Below, piece by piece: positions 26,200-35,475 of a stretch of DNA of 64,000 bases (position 1 is the stretch's first letter; each line of letters begins with the position of its first letter). The stretch covers positions 3,286,001 to 3,350,000 of the forward strand of contig NZ_CP108487.1 in the NCBI RefSeq assembly GCF_036226525.1, given 5' to 3'. The position numbers and the translations under genes were made by a program. The notes beneath the pieces were generated by a model, which was not told the origin of the DNA, did no database searches, and worked only from the letters and a program-made list of their open reading frames with translations. This DNA comes from Kribbella sp. NBC_01245 (GTDB lineage: Bacteria; Actinomycetota; Actinomycetes; Propionibacteriales; Kribbellaceae).

Positions 26200-27858
26200 T
26201 CAGAAGCCGCCGAGCACCGGCAGTTGCTTGGCGGCAGTCGGCAGCGGGTCGAACGGTTTCCGGTCCTGCTCACAGTTCGTCCCGTCGGCCGGAGCCTTGC
26301 GGTCGACCAGGTAGTCCGTGATCAGACGGTCCGCGCACTGGCTCTTGAAGAGGGTGGTGTGCCCCCAGCCGTTGACCGTGACCGTGCGGGCGTTCGGCCA
26401 GAACCTCGCGTACGGCTTGGTCGCGCTGTACGGCGTGGCCGGGTCGTACTTGGTACCGATGACCAGCACGGGCTCCTTGGTCTGCTGCTTCCACGGGCCA
26501 CGGAAGTCGTCGTGGTCGCGGATCGGCAGGAATTCGCACATCAGACCGAAGCCGGACCGCGCCCGGCCGAAGTGGGGTGCGACCTTGTCGGCGGCGTCGG
26601 CGGCCGCGCCGTACGCCAGCGGCTTGCCGGTTGCCGGCGACTCGACGCAGAACTGGAGTGACGAGCCGACGCTGGTGTACTCCTCCATCCGCTTGATCCA
26701 CCGCTGTAGCGACTCGGACACGGCCCCGGCCGACCGCTTGGCCTGAGCCGGCTCGGACGCGAGCGACACCACGGCGAGGAATTCCGCCAGGTCGGGATAC
26801 CCGATCGGGTCGTACAGACCGAAGAAGGTGTTCATGACAGCCGTCTGGTACGAGATCGGGACCTTGGTTCCGTCCGGCAAGGTCAGCACAACCGGCTTCG
26901 TCTTCAACCGCTGCAGCGTCCGCTCGGCCACGGTGGCGGGGTCACCGAGACCAGCCAGCACGCACTGCGCCGGGCCGGCCGCCTTGCACTGCCGGTTGAA
27001 CTCCGCGAAGGTCTCGTGGCCGCCCTCGCCTTGCTTGAGGCGTACGCCGATCGGCGTGCGCTTGCTGCCGTCCGAGGCGGAGTACCACTCGGGCTGCAGC
27101 GTGCCGTCGAGCACGAGCGCGCGCACGTTGTTCGGGAAGAGCTTCGCGTACGTCGCGCCGAGGTAGGTGCCGTACGAATACCCGATGTACGAGAGCTTCT
27201 CGTCGCCGACGGCTTGCCGCAGCAGGTCCATGTCGCGGGCGACGTTCGCCGTGGAGAAGTGCGCGAGGCGGTCCGGCGAGGTCTTCGCGCAGCTTCGCGC
27301 CAGCTGGATGCTCGAGATCAGGTTCTCGCGCTCCTGCTCCTTCGTAAGTGGGAAGGCCTCCTTGCCCGCCCAGAACGCGTTCTCCTCGGCAGCGGTCGGG
27401 AAACACGTCGCAGGGTCCGAGAGTCCGACACCGCGCGGGTCGAAGCCGAGAACATCGAACCGGGCCCGAACCTTCGCGGTGTAACCGACCTGCCCGATCT
27501 GGCGCAAGGTCTCGACGCCGGGACCACCCGGCCCACCGAAGTTCGTGAACAGCGTGCCGACCTTGTGGGCCTGGTCGGACGCCGGGAGCCGGGTCAGCGC
27601 GATCGTCGTCGTCGCACCCCGGGGCTTGTCGTAATCAGTGGGGACCTCCACCGTGGCGCACTGGAAGGCCTTCAGCTCGGGCTTGTCGCCACAGCTCTTC
27701 CAGTTGATCTTCGGCACCACCGGGCTCTTTGGTCCGCGGGCCGCGTTCAGCTCGGCTGCATCTGTGGCCGCGATGGCCGTCGTACCGGTTGTCAGTAGCG
27801 GTACGACGACGGCGGCCGCGAGCAGCGTGGCCGGAAGTCGTCGACTCGGGCGTCGCAT
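26200..27858 (-). CDS. Secreted alpha/beta hydrolase, tripeptidyl aminopeptidase (TAP) type
   Basis: This protein of about 552 residues has a signal peptide (LPATLLAAAVVVPLLTTGTT). The hydrolase domain has an oxyanion region NFGGPGGPG, DPRGVGLSD and the nucleophile motif GYSYG. The C-terminal TAP-like domain has GTKYDPATPY and the histidine in GWGHTTLF. Family members such as Streptomyces tripeptidyl aminopeptidases release N-terminal peptides outside the cell; this substrate is not proven. The start is ATG 27858, with GGAG just upstream; an in-frame ATG 8 codons earlier is possible. Confidence 0.87.
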   Translation of the reverse strand: MRRPSRRLPATLLAAAVVVPLLTTGTTAIAATDAAELNAARGPKSPVVPKINWKSCGDKPELKAFQCATVEVPTDYDKPRGATTTIALTRLPASDQAHKVGTLFTNFGGPGGPGVETLRQIGQVGYTAKVRARFDVLGFDPRGVGLSDPATCFPTAAEENAFWAGKEAFPLTKEQERENLISSIQLARSCAKTSPDRLAHFSTANVARDMDLLRQAVGDEKLSYIGYSYGTYLGATYAKLFPNNVRALVLDGTLQPEWYSASDGSKRTPIGVRLKQGEGGHETFAEFNRQCKAAGPAQCVLAGLGDPATVAERTLQRLKTKPVVLTLPDGTKVPISYQTAVMNTFFGLYDPIGYPDLAEFLAVVSLASEPAQAKRSAGAVSESLQRWIKRMEEYTSVGSSLQFCVESPATGKPLAYGAAADAADKVAPHFGRARSGFGLMCEFLPIRDHDDFRGPWKQQTKEPVLVIGTKYDPATPYSATKPYARFWPNARTVTVNGWGHTTLFKSQCADRLITDYLVDRKAPADGTNCEQDRKPFDPLPTAAKQLPVLGGF

Positions 27859-27973
27859 GTCACTCCAAGGTGTCGGGGACATCGTGAGGCCTCAGGCTAT
27901 GAACGGCAGGCCACACTCCGCGTCAGCCGCTGGGCTGGCTTGCCGCCTCCCCCTAAAGGGGGTCACGAAATGA

Positions 27974-28007
27974 AGCGGGCCCCACACCGGATGGTGTGAG
28001 GCCCGCT
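27974..28007 (-). terminator. Terminator after clpX
   Basis: The 15-nt arms AGCGGGCCCCACACC and GGTGTGAGGCCCGCT have one mismatch and a 4-nt loop, 20 bp beyond the clpX stop on the minus strand. Confidence 0.8.
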
Positions 28008-28026
28008 GCAGCAGACTTTCCGCGTG

Positions 28027-29322
28027 TCAGGCGGTCTTCTCGCGGCGCTCGCGCTTGCGCTCGATCTGGTCACGCGGGATCAGCGTCGGGTTGACGTTGT
28101 CCAGCACGACCTCACCGTTGATGACCACCTTGGCTACGTCATCACGGCTGGGCACCTCGTACATCACGTTGAGGAGCACCTCCTCCATGATGGCGCGCAG
28201 CCCGCGGGCACCGGTGCCGCGCAGCAGCGCCTGGTCCGCGATCGCGTCGACCGCGTCGTCGGTGAACTCGAGCTCGACGTTGTCGATCTCGAACAACCGC
28301 CGGTACTGCTTGACGAGTGCGTTCTTCGGCTCGGAGAGGATCTTGATCAGGGCATCGCGGTCCAGCGGCGAGACCGTGGTGATCACCGGCAGCCGGCCGA
28401 TGAACTCGGGGATCAGGCCGAACTTCAGCAGATCCTCGGGCATCACATCCGCGTAGCCGCTGGATTCCTTGATCTTCTCGTCGTCGCGGGCGAGCGTGAA
28501 GCCCAGCGTCTTCTTGCCGACGCGCTGCTCGACCATGTGGTCCAGACCGGCAAAAGCACCACCGACGATGAACAGCACGTTCGTCGTATCGATCTGGATG
28601 AACTCCTGATGCGGGTGCTTGCGGCCGCCCTGCGGCGGGACCGACGCCGTCGTACCCTCGAGGATCTTCAGCAGGGCCTGTTGCACGCCCTCGCCGGAGA
28701 CGTCCCGGGTGATCGACGGGTTCTCGCTCTTGCGGGCGATCTTGTCGACCTCATCGATGTAGATGATGCCGGTCTCGGCCTTCTTGACGTCATAGTCAGC
28801 GGCCTGGATCAGCTTCAGCAGGATGTTCTCGACATCCTCACCGACATAACCCGCCTCCGTCAGCGCGGTCGCGTCGGCGATCGCGAACGGCACGTTCAGC
28901 ATCCGGGCCAGGGTCTGGGCCAGATACGTCTTACCGCAACCGGTCGGGCCGATCAGCAGAATGTTCGACTTGGCGAGCTCGACCGCCTCGTCCTTCGCGT
29001 GCCGGCCCGAGCTGGCAGAGCTCTGACCGTCGCGGACCCGCTTGTAGTGGTTATAAACCGCCACCGCGAGGGCTTTCTTCGCCACGTCCTGACCAACGAC
29101 GTACGCGTTGAGGAAGTCGTAGATCTCGCGAGGCTTCGGGAGCTCCGTCAGACCGACCTCGGAGCCCTCGTTCAGCTCCTCCTCGATGATCTCGTTGCAG
29201 AGATCGATGCACTCGTCGCAGATGTAGACGCCTGGACCGGCGATGAGCTTCTTGACCTGCTTCTGGCTCTTGCCACAGAACGAGCACTTGAGCAGATCTC
29301 CGCCGTCACCTATGCGTGCCAC
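28027..29322 (-). CDS. clpX: ATP-dependent protease ATPase subunit ClpX
   Basis: This 431-residue AAA+ unfoldase feeds substrates to ClpP. The N-terminal zinc-binding domain has Cys13, Cys16, Cys35 and Cys38. Walker A is GPTGCGKT at 125-132, Walker B is [10 protein letters not shown], and the pore and sensor regions follow. A 179-bp spacer separates it from clpP2, enough for its own promoter, as in other actinobacteria. Confidence 0.97.
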   Translation of the reverse strand: MARIGDGGDLLKCSFCGKSQKQVKKLIAGPGVYICDECIDLCNEIIEEELNEGSEVGLTELPKPREIYDFLNAYVVGQDVAKKALAVAVYNHYKRVRDGQSSASSGRHAKDEAVELAKSNILLIGPTGCGKTYLAQTLARMLNVPFAIADATALTEAGYVGEDVENILLKLIQAADYDVKKAETGIIYIDEVDKIARKSENPSITRDVSGEGVQQALLKILEGTTASVPPQGGRKHPHQEFIQIDTTNVLFIVGGAFAGLDHMVEQRVGKKTLGFTLARDDEKIKESSGYADVMPEDLLKFGLIPEFIGRLPVITTVSPLDRDALIKILSEPKNALVKQYRRLFEIDNVELEFTDDAVDAIADQALLRGTGARGLRAIMEEVLLNVMYEVPSRDDVAKVVINGEVVLDNVNPTLIPRDQIERKRERREKTA

Positions 29323-29501
29323 CGGGAGTGATCCCTTCTCTCAACAGTCGAGGCCGACCGGCGCTCCGGGCCGAACGCGGACCCAGTTCGACGGTACCGC
29401 GCCGAGGGGCGATTCGCCGCGCCAACCCACGCGTCGATCGCTACGCCGGTGGCGAACGCCCGCCCCTCTTGACAGCACCGTCGATAACCGGTCATCCGGA
29501 A

Positions 29502-30113
29502 TCAGACCCCGGCCGGGACCGGTGCCTTGCGGCTCTCCAGGATTCCGTCGATCAGACCGTACTCCACGGCCTGCTCCGCGGTGAGGAACTTGTCCCGCTC
29601 GATGTCGTGTGAAACCTCTTCGATCGACTTGCCGCTGGCGTCGGAGATCATCTTCTCCAGCAGCGAGCGCAGGCGGAGGATCTCGTTCGCCTGGATCTCG
29701 ATGTCGCTGGACTGCCCGTAGGTGCCCTCGGTGGCCGGCTGGTGGATGATGATCCGGCTGTTCGGCAGGGCGAGACGCTTACCCGGGGTGCCGGCGGCCA
29801 GCAGCACGGCGGCGGCCGAGGCGGCCTGGCCGAGGCAGACGGTCGCGACGTCGGCCTTGATGTACCGGATGGTGTCGTAGATCGCCGTCAGGGCCGTGAA
29901 CGAGCCGCCGGGCGAGTTGATGTAGATGCTGATGTCGCGGTCGGGGTCCATCGACTCCAGGCAGAGCAGCTGCGCCATCACGGCATTCGCGATCTCGTCG
30001 GAGATCGGGGTGCCGAGGAAGATGGTGCGCTCCTCGAACAGCTTGGTGTAGGGATCGACCCGGCGCATGCCGTAAGACGTGCGCTCCTCCCACTGCGGGA
30101 TGAAGTAGTTCAT
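29502..30113 (-). CDS. clpP2: ATP-dependent Clp protease proteolytic subunit 2
   Basis: This 203-residue serine protease subunit has nucleophile Ser99 in GQAASAAA, His124 in IIIHQP and a downstream Asp in the DRDKFLT region. The first residues MNYFIPQWEERTSYGMRRVD are typical of actinobacterial ClpP2. It forms a mixed ClpP1P2 barrel with the product of the gene 28 bp upstream. Confidence 0.96.
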   Translation of the reverse strand: MNYFIPQWEERTSYGMRRVDPYTKLFEERTIFLGTPISDEIANAVMAQLLCLESMDPDRDISIYINSPGGSFTALTAIYDTIRYIKADVATVCLGQAASAAAVLLAAGTPGKRLALPNSRIIIHQPATEGTYGQSSDIEIQANEILRLRSLLEKMISDASGKSIEEVSHDIERDKFLTAEQAVEYGLIDGILESRKAPVPAGV

Positions 30114-30141
30114 GCTGTGTCCTTAGTGTTCAGTGGGAAGG

Positions 30142-30789
30142 TCAGGAGTTCGGGCTGCCGCTGCTGAGCTGCGCGGCGCTCGCGACGACGTGGTCGATGA
30201 AGCCGTACTCCTTCGCCTGGTCCGCCGTGAACCAGCGGTCGCGGTCAGCGTCGTTCTCGACCTGATCCAGCGGCTGACCGGTGTGCTCGGCAATCAGCTT
30301 GAAGAGCTGAGCCTTGATATGCAACGACTGCTGCGCCTGGATCTTGATGTCCGACGCCGTTCCACCCATACCGCCGGAGGGCTGGTGCATCATGATTCGC
30401 GCGTGCGGCAGGGCGAAGCGCTTGTTCTTCGCACCGGCGCAGAGCAGGAACTGACCCATCGACGCGGCCAGGCCCATGCCGACCGTGGCGACGTCGTTCG
30501 AGATCCACTGCATGGTGTCGTAGATCGCCATACCCGAGTCCACCGAACCACCTGGCGAGTTGATGTACAGCCAGATGTCCTTGTTCGGGTCTTCGGCGTT
30601 CAGCAGCAGCATCTGAGCGCAGATCGCGTTCGCGTTGTCATCCCGGACCTCGGACCCCAGGAAGATGATCCGGTTGGTCAGCAGGCGCTGGTAGATGTGG
30701 TCGTCGAGTCCGCCTGATCCGTTGCCGCCGGCGGCGGTGGGGATGGCTGCGTTTGTCTGGTTCACGAAGCCGACATTACTGGGCCGCAT
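30142..30789 (-). CDS. clpP1: ATP-dependent Clp protease proteolytic subunit 1
   Basis: This 215-residue ClpP subunit has Ser110 in GLAASMGQF, His135 in IMMHQP and Asp in the DADRDRWFT region. The first 27 residues are a Gly/Asn-rich propeptide-like segment, probably removed on maturation as in mycobacterial ClpP1. A CGC-N5-GCG site, the ClgR core, lies about 30 bp upstream. Unlike in most relatives, it is separated from tig by two unrelated genes. Confidence 0.96.
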   Translation of the reverse strand: MRPSNVGFVNQTNAAIPTAAGGNGSGGLDDHIYQRLLTNRIIFLGSEVRDDNANAICAQMLLLNAEDPNKDIWLYINSPGGSVDSGMAIYDTMQWISNDVATVGMGLAASMGQFLLCAGAKNKRFALPHARIMMHQPSGGMGGTASDIKIQAQQSLHIKAQLFKLIAEHTGQPLDQVENDADRDRWFTADQAKEYGFIDHVVASAAQLSSGSPNS

Positions 30790-30817
30790 CGACAGACCTA
30801 AGCGGGTCCGGCAAGTG

Positions 30818-30832
30818 TTCGCTCACGGCGCA
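30818..30832 (-). promoter_or_regulatory. Putative ClgR operator upstream of clpP1
   Basis: TTCGCTCACGGCGCA contains CGC-N5-GCG, the core bound by the actinobacterial Clp regulator ClgR, with a one-base deviation from TTCGC-N5-GCGAA. It is 29-43 bp before the clpP1 start. Binding is inferred. Confidence 0.5.
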
Positions 30833-30844
30833 CTGTGTCTGCTG

Positions 30845-32149
30845 TCAGCTAAGACCGGAAAGCCGGTAAAGGCGGGCCTCCCCAGCTGCCAGCCGCACGT
30901 CGAATGCGCCCGCTATCGGCCGGTAATCCCCCGTCGCAGGGGCGAATTCCGCCACCTCGCGGCTGACCGTGACCCGGGCCGTAGTTTGCGCCTGGTGTGA
31001 CCGGTTGGCCACCAGGAGCCATCGCTGCCCGTCTTCCACCGCCTGCCGAAACCGTCCGATGACCACCGAACCGCCGGTCACGCTCTGTACGACGGCGTCC
31101 GCGGCGAACGGTTTGGCGCCCAGCGGCAGCGGGTTCTCGTTCGCGTGCTCGACGGATTCGCTCACCAGGTGCTTGAGTTCCCGGCCGACCGGCGCCAGAA
31201 ACTCCCGGTTGATCCTGCTCGCGTCGTGATAAACCTGCGTCGGCCGGAGGTCCTTGCCGATCAGCGCGGCGCCGAACTCGAAGTCCTCGCGATTGATCGG
31301 CGTCCAATAGGTGAAGTACTGGATCCCCTTGCAGCCATAGGCCAGGCTCATCGTGATCTGCCAGAAGATCTCCGCATAGTTGGGCCGTTTGATGTTCCAG
31401 TGGTCGACCGACTGGATGTACACCCAGGTGGGCCGATTCGCGGCCAGCCCCGCAGCGCGGACGAGCGCCCAGTTGAGGAAGTACGTCGACCGCACGGTCC
31501 CGTCGGTCAGCAACGGGTAATGGTCGAACGAGACGAACGTCGGATCGACCTGCTCGACGTACCGGCGAAGGTGTTCCTCGTACGCCGCCTGCGCGGACGC
31601 CGAATACACCGGCACGAGGTTGATATGCGCCAGGTGCTGGGGCGCGGCCGCTTTCAGTACGTCCGCGATCATCCGATAGCGCGGGTATTCGACCGGACTC
31701 GGCTCATCCGCGATCCGGAACCCCGCGAACGCCGGGTAGGCCTCGTACTCGGCCAACGCACGACGGATGCCGTCCTGCCAATTGCCGCACGTGGTGGCGT
31801 GCGAGATCCGGTTGTCCGTCGGCAGCGCGCGGATGCCGACGCCGTACGCGTGCTGCATCATCAACGCGTTCGCGTCGGTCTCGGCGAGTGGCGCCGAATC
31901 GGTCTTGTTGACGTCGTTGCCACCGCTCACCACGTTGATACCGGCGGCGGCCAGCTCGACGTACCGCTCATGCGTCGTCTCGGACTTCGGCGGCGGCCAG
32001 AACAACCCGATCGGGAAGACGTCATCGGTCAGGATCGTCGGCCCGTCAGCCGCACTTGCTGTTGCTGTCATCGGGCCCAGGTACGGCGCGAGGCCGGCGC
32101 CGGCGGCCAGTTGGAGGAGTAGGCGGCGGCTGATGCGCGAATCGGTCAT
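30845..32149 (-). CDS. Tat-exported glycoside-hydrolase-like TIM-barrel protein
   Basis: This protein of about 434 residues has a twin-arginine signal (SRISRRLLLQLAAGAG, residues 4-19) and a likely cleavage after ATASA. The body looks like a TIM barrel of the cellulase/beta-galactosidase superfamily. FAGFRIADEPSP carries a candidate acid/base, FVSFDHYPL and WVYIQSVDHW resemble substrate-cleft strands, and a C-terminal beta-sandwich region follows (VVIGRFRQAVEDGQRWLLVANRS). No exact GH family is claimed. The start at 32149 is chosen for the signal peptide and the AGAGG just upstream. It follows the lectin gene by 10 bp, so the two form a pair inserted between tig and clpP1. Confidence 0.72.
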   Translation of the reverse strand: MTDSRISRRLLLQLAAGAGLAPYLGPMTATASAADGPTILTDDVFPIGLFWPPPKSETTHERYVELAAAGINVVSGGNDVNKTDSAPLAETDANALMMQHAYGVGIRALPTDNRISHATTCGNWQDGIRRALAEYEAYPAFAGFRIADEPSPVEYPRYRMIADVLKAAAPQHLAHINLVPVYSASAQAAYEEHLRRYVEQVDPTFVSFDHYPLLTDGTVRSTYFLNWALVRAAGLAANRPTWVYIQSVDHWNIKRPNYAEIFWQITMSLAYGCKGIQYFTYWTPINREDFEFGAALIGKDLRPTQVYHDASRINREFLAPVGRELKHLVSESVEHANENPLPLGAKPFAADAVVQSVTGGSVVIGRFRQAVEDGQRWLLVANRSHQAQTTARVTVSREVAEFAPATGDYRPIAGAFDVRLAAGEARLYRLSGLS

Positions 32150-32159
32150 GGCAGGCCTC

Positions 32160-33095
32160 TCAGATGGACCAGGACGCCGCTGCGGGCGAGGAGGTGAACA
32201 GGTCGTCGCCCATCGGCGCCCAGGCGCTCCAGGAGCCGCCACCGAGGTGGTAGCGCTGCCACATCCGGTCGTCCGTGCCCAGGGCGAAGAGGTTGAGGGT
32301 CTCCGGGGCGTGCGAGGCGGCTGCGGGCGACTCCTTGAACCGCTGCGGCCCATCGAAGACGTACCAGCCGCTCCAGGCGCCGGCGGTGAAGCGGTACCAG
32401 TTGTGCCAGATCCGCCCGTCGGCCGATCGTGCGAAGGCCTCGAGATGGCCTTTACCCCACGACGTGGCCGCGGGCGCCGAGTCGAACAGGTCGTCGCCCA
32501 TCGCGCGCCAGGCGCTCCACTGGCCGTTGCCGAGGTGGGCGCGCTCCCAGATCCGGCCGTCCTCCCCCAGACCGAAGACGTTCAGCTTCTGCGCGTCGAA
32601 CGAGGCTGCGGCGGGCGCGTACTTGAACAGCTTCGTGTCGGCGGCAAACGCGTACCAGCCGCTCCAACCGCCACCGCCGAAGCGGTACCAGTTGTGCCAG
32701 ATGCGCTTGTCCGTACCGGTGGCGAACACCTCGAAGTGGTCGCTGCCCCAGGAGGCCGCTGCGGGCGACGCAAGGAACTGCTGGTTGCCGAGCTGAGACC
32801 AGTTGCTCCAGCCGCCAGTGATGCCTCCGGAGTTCACGAACGCCCTGTTCTTGATACGGCCGTCTATGCCGAGCGCAACCACGTGGACGATCCCAGGGTC
32901 GTGGGAGGCGGCTCCGGCGCCGTCGCCCAGCTCACCGCGCAGGCTCTGCCAGCAGGTCCAGCCGACGCCTGCTGCCCACCACCGGTGCCAGAGGGCGTTG
33001 TCGCCGCCGCGGGCGAACAGGTCGAGGCTCGGGGTCGCCGTGGCGCGCTTGGGGGCGGCGGGCACCTCGGCAGCGGGGTGCATCGTCGTACTCAT
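32160..33095 (-). CDS. PLL-like beta-propeller lectin, six repeats
   Basis: This 311-residue protein is made of about six blade repeats of 47-50 residues. Each starts like LDLFARGGDNALWHRWW or LNVFGLGEDGRIWERAH and ends SPAAASW. This is the pattern of the Photorhabdus PLL/tachylectin-like sugar-binding beta-propellers, which usually have seven blades. No signal peptide is visible at the N terminus (MSTTMHPAAEVPAAPKRATA), so export is unclear. It is the first gene of a two-gene unit with the glycosidase-like protein, which suggests binding and hydrolysis of the same glycan. That link is inference. Confidence 0.8.
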   Translation of the reverse strand: MSTTMHPAAEVPAAPKRATATPSLDLFARGGDNALWHRWWAAGVGWTCWQSLRGELGDGAGAASHDPGIVHVVALGIDGRIKNRAFVNSGGITGGWSNWSQLGNQQFLASPAAASWGSDHFEVFATGTDKRIWHNWYRFGGGGWSGWYAFAADTKLFKYAPAAASFDAQKLNVFGLGEDGRIWERAHLGNGQWSAWRAMGDDLFDSAPAATSWGKGHLEAFARSADGRIWHNWYRFTAGAWSGWYVFDGPQRFKESPAAASHAPETLNLFALGTDDRMWQRYHLGGGSWSAWAPMGDDLFTSSPAAASWSI

Positions 33096-33167
33096 GGCTG
33101 GTCCTCTCCAATCGGCGTGGGCGCGACGGTAGGAGAGGACGCTGGCACTTCACTGGCGGAATGCAGA

Positions 33168-33198
33168 ACAGCGGCCGCCCTGACCGGGCGACCGCTGT
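33168..33198 (-). terminator. Terminator after tig
   Basis: The 13-nt arms ACAGCGGCCGCCC and GGGCGACCGCTGT have one mismatch and a 5-nt loop, about 20 bp beyond the tig stop. This separates tig transcription from the lectin gene. Confidence 0.75.
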
Positions 33199-33215
33199 CT
33201 GGAGTGCTGTTGAGG

Positions 33216-34601
33216 TCAGGCCTTGACGGGCTCTTCCTCGGCCGGAGCCTCGGCGGCGGCGTCGGCCGGGTCGCCGTACGAGCCGTCGGGCTGCAGGGTC
33301 TTGAGCTCGACCACGTTGCCGGAGGCGTCGGTGACCTTCGCGTTCTCGACCAGGTGGGCGAGGGCCTTGCCGCGGACGACCTCGGACACCAGGCTCGGCA
33401 CCAGGTTGTGCTCGACGGCGTGCTGGGCGAACTGGTCCGGGCTGACACCGGAACGCTGCGCGTGCCGGATGATGTGCTCGGTCAGCTCCTGGTCGTTGAC
33501 GCTCAGCTCCTGCTGCTCGGCAACCAGGTCCAGCACGAACTGTGCGCGAATGGCGTCCTCGGACCGCTTCTTCAGGTCCTCGTCGAACTCTTCCTCGGTC
33601 TGCTCCTCGGTCTCGAGGAACTGCGCGAAGGTCATGCCGGAGTAGCCGAGCTGCTGCTCGAGGTTCTCCCGGCGGGCGGCGAGCTCGTCGGTCAGCAGAC
33701 CGTCCGGCACCGGCACGTCGACCAGGGTGAGGATCTTCTCGAGCACGGCGTCGCGGGCGTCGCCGGCCTGCTCGAGGCGCTTGCCACGCTCCAGGCGGGT
33801 CCGGACGTCGGCCTTGAGCTCCTCGGCGGTGTCGAACTCCGAGGCGGTCTGGGCGAAGTCGTCGTCGAACTCCGGCAGCTCCTGCTCCTTGACGGCGGTG
33901 ACGGTGACGTCGACCTGCACGTCCTCACCCTTCAGCTCACCGCCGACCAGCTGGGTGGTGAAGGTGGCCGACTCGCCGGCGGACAGACCGATCACGGCCT
34001 CGTCCAGACCGTCGAGCAGCTGACCGCTGCCGACCTGGTACGACAGACCGGTGGCCTGCGCCTCCTCGACCTTCACGCCGTCCTTGCTGGCCGACAGGTC
34101 GAGGGTGATGTAGTCCTTGTCGGCGACCGCGCGCTCGACCGGGTTCAGCGAGCCGAAGCGCTGACGCAGCGCCTCCACCTGCTCGTCGACCTCGTCGTCG
34201 CTGATCGCGATGTCCTCGACCTCGGCCTCGATACCGTCGAGATCCGGCAGCGTGAGGTCGGGACGGACCTCGACCTCGGCGGAGAACTGCAGGCTCTCCT
34301 TGTCGTTGAACTCGGTCACGTCGACCTCAGGCCGGCCGATCGCCTTGACCTGGTTGTCCTGGACGGCCTGCGAGTACAGCTTGGGCAGCGCGTCGTTGAT
34401 GGCCTCTTCGAGCACCGGACCCCGACCGACCCGCTGGTCGATGACCTGCGGGGGAACCTTGCCCTTGCGGAAGCCCGGGACGACGATCTGCTGGGCGATG
34501 CTCTGGTACGCCGCGTCGAGGCTCGGCTTGAGTTCCTCGAACGGCACCTCGACGATGAGCCGGACCTTGGTCGGGCTCACGGACTCGACGGTGCTCTTCA
34601 C
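33216..34601 (-). CDS. tig: Trigger factor
   Basis: This 461-residue ribosome-associated chaperone and prolyl isomerase has the ribosome-binding loop PGFRKGKVPPQVIDQRVG at residues 43-60. The central FKBP-like domain and long helical C-terminal arms follow, then an acidic Ala/Glu tail. It lies upstream of the clpP genes as in other actinobacteria, but two genes are inserted between. Confidence 0.96.
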   Translation of the reverse strand: MKSTVESVSPTKVRLIVEVPFEELKPSLDAAYQSIAQQIVVPGFRKGKVPPQVIDQRVGRGPVLEEAINDALPKLYSQAVQDNQVKAIGRPEVDVTEFNDKESLQFSAEVEVRPDLTLPDLDGIEAEVEDIAISDDEVDEQVEALRQRFGSLNPVERAVADKDYITLDLSASKDGVKVEEAQATGLSYQVGSGQLLDGLDEAVIGLSAGESATFTTQLVGGELKGEDVQVDVTVTAVKEQELPEFDDDFAQTASEFDTAEELKADVRTRLERGKRLEQAGDARDAVLEKILTLVDVPVPDGLLTDELAARRENLEQQLGYSGMTFAQFLETEEQTEEEFDEDLKKRSEDAIRAQFVLDLVAEQQELSVNDQELTEHIIRHAQRSGVSPDQFAQHAVEHNLVPSLVSEVVRGKALAHLVENAKVTDASGNVVELKTLQPDGSYGDPADAAAEAPAEEEPVKA

Positions 34602-34681
34602 GGTGGCGGTTCTCCTTGGTCGGTGACGCTGATCGGTACTGCGCTCGCGCAGCCGTTTACACGGCTTCGCAGAGGGTTTTG

Positions 34682-34754
34682 TCGGGGCGACAGGACTCGA
34701 ACCTGCGGTCTCCTGCTCCCAAAGCAGGCGCGCTAGCCACTACGCTACGCCCCG
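34682..34754 (-). tRNA. tRNA-Pro (anticodon TGG)
   Basis: A full cloverleaf is seen on the minus strand: acceptor CGGGGCG with CGCCCCG, anticodon stem CCTGC/GCAGG with loop TTTGGGA, and T arm GCAGGTTCGAGTCCTGT. CCA is not encoded. Confidence 0.95.
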
Positions 34755-34861
34755 GTGGCGACCGCACGAGTCTAGTGGACGCAGAGCCATGCTCGCGCCC
34801 ACCCCCCTCGACCAATCGATTTGAGCGTCGCCCCGGCCATGTGGAATCATGGGCGACGCCT

Positions 34862-34932
34862 GCGGGTGTAGCTCAATGGTAGAGCCCCAGTCTTCCAAAC
34901 TGACTACGCGAGTTCGATTCTCGTCACCCGCT
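34862..34932 (+). tRNA. tRNA-Gly (anticodon TCC)
   Basis: The acceptor GCGGGTG pairs with CACCCGC, the anticodon loop reads TTCCAAA, and the T arm is GAGTTCGATTCTC. Its 3' end and terminator are duplicated at 35470-35525. It marks the left edge of the accessory region. Confidence 0.95.
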
Positions 34933-34975
34933 CAACCGAAGGCCCCGGCCACCTGGCCGGGGCCTTCGTCATGCG
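34922..34975 (+). repeat. Direct repeat copy 1: tRNA-Gly 3' end plus terminator
   Basis: It begins CGTCACCCGCTC in the tRNA 3' end, continues ACCGAAGGCCCC and ends GGGGCCTTCGTCATGCG. Copy 2 at 35470-35525 has the same blocks in the same order. The kinase stop codon lies in this copy. Confidence 0.85.
34938..34967 (+). terminator. Terminator after tRNA-Gly
   Basis: A perfect 13-bp stem, GAAGGCCCCGGCC, has an ACCT loop, starting 6 bp after the tRNA. It may also end kinase transcription from the other side. Confidence 0.85.
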
Positions 34976-35475
34976 CCGGCCGCCGACGCCACGATCCGAT
35001 CAGCGGTCTCGTCGGGGGTGAGGGCCGCGGTGTCGAACCACCAGCCGGCATCGCCGAGCTCCCGCTTCATCTCAGCCTCGAGCCCGTCGTACCCCTCGAA
35101 GTCGAACCGTTCCCGTGGATCCCTGATCGTGTTTCGGTACTTGCAGACCTCGATGCCCGGCGTGAGGACAACGAACAACACCTCGCGCGGCGCCAAGGAT
35201 TCGAGGAAGAAATCCAGCTGCTTGCGGGAATGGACCAGGACGTCCATCACGGGGGTGAAGCCGGCGTCGGCGAAATTGGTCGCCAGCGTGCTCAGATTGC
35301 GGTGCAACAACTCCACTTGCCGCGCAGCCTCGTCGGCGGGCTCCCCCAGAGCCCACACAAACCCGCTGACAATCATCCGGTTGACCTCATCGCCATCGAG
35401 CCTCGCGGAACGCGACAGCCGCTCAGCCACCAGCCTGGTCACCGTCGACTTCCCAGCCCCCGGCATCCCCGTCAC
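34969..35475 (-). CDS. Small P-loop nucleotide kinase-like protein
   Basis: This 168-residue AAA/shikimate-kinase-like protein has the P-loop GMPGAGKST at residues 3-11, RLDGDEVNRMI near 28 and a basic lid region (YRNTIRDPRERFDFEG). A phosphotransferase is likely; its substrate is unknown. GTG 35475 is preferred because it gives the normal short MTGMPGAGKST N terminus. The longer frame from 35532 would translate the duplicated terminator. Start and stop fall within the two copies of the tRNA-Gly repeat, so the gene is a one-gene insert. Confidence 0.75.
   Translation of the reverse strand: MTGMPGAGKSTVTRLVAERLSRSARLDGDEVNRMIVSGFVWALGEPADEAARQVELLHRNLSTLATNFADAGFTPVMDVLVHSRKQLDFFLESLAPREVLFVVLTPGIEVCKYRNTIRDPRERFDFEGYDGLEAEMKRELGDAGWWFDTAALTPDETADRIVASAAGA

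Noticed and set aside
27945-27965. CCCCCTAAAGGGGG as a terminator or operator
   Set aside because: The 5-bp G/C stem is short, is not close to a gene end, and has no T tract.
31767-34736. Long plus-strand frame of 989 codons opposite tig, lectin and glycosidase genes
   Set aside because: It is antisense to three well-supported genes, and its sequence is low-complexity Leu/Gly/Arg typical of a third-position GC shadow.
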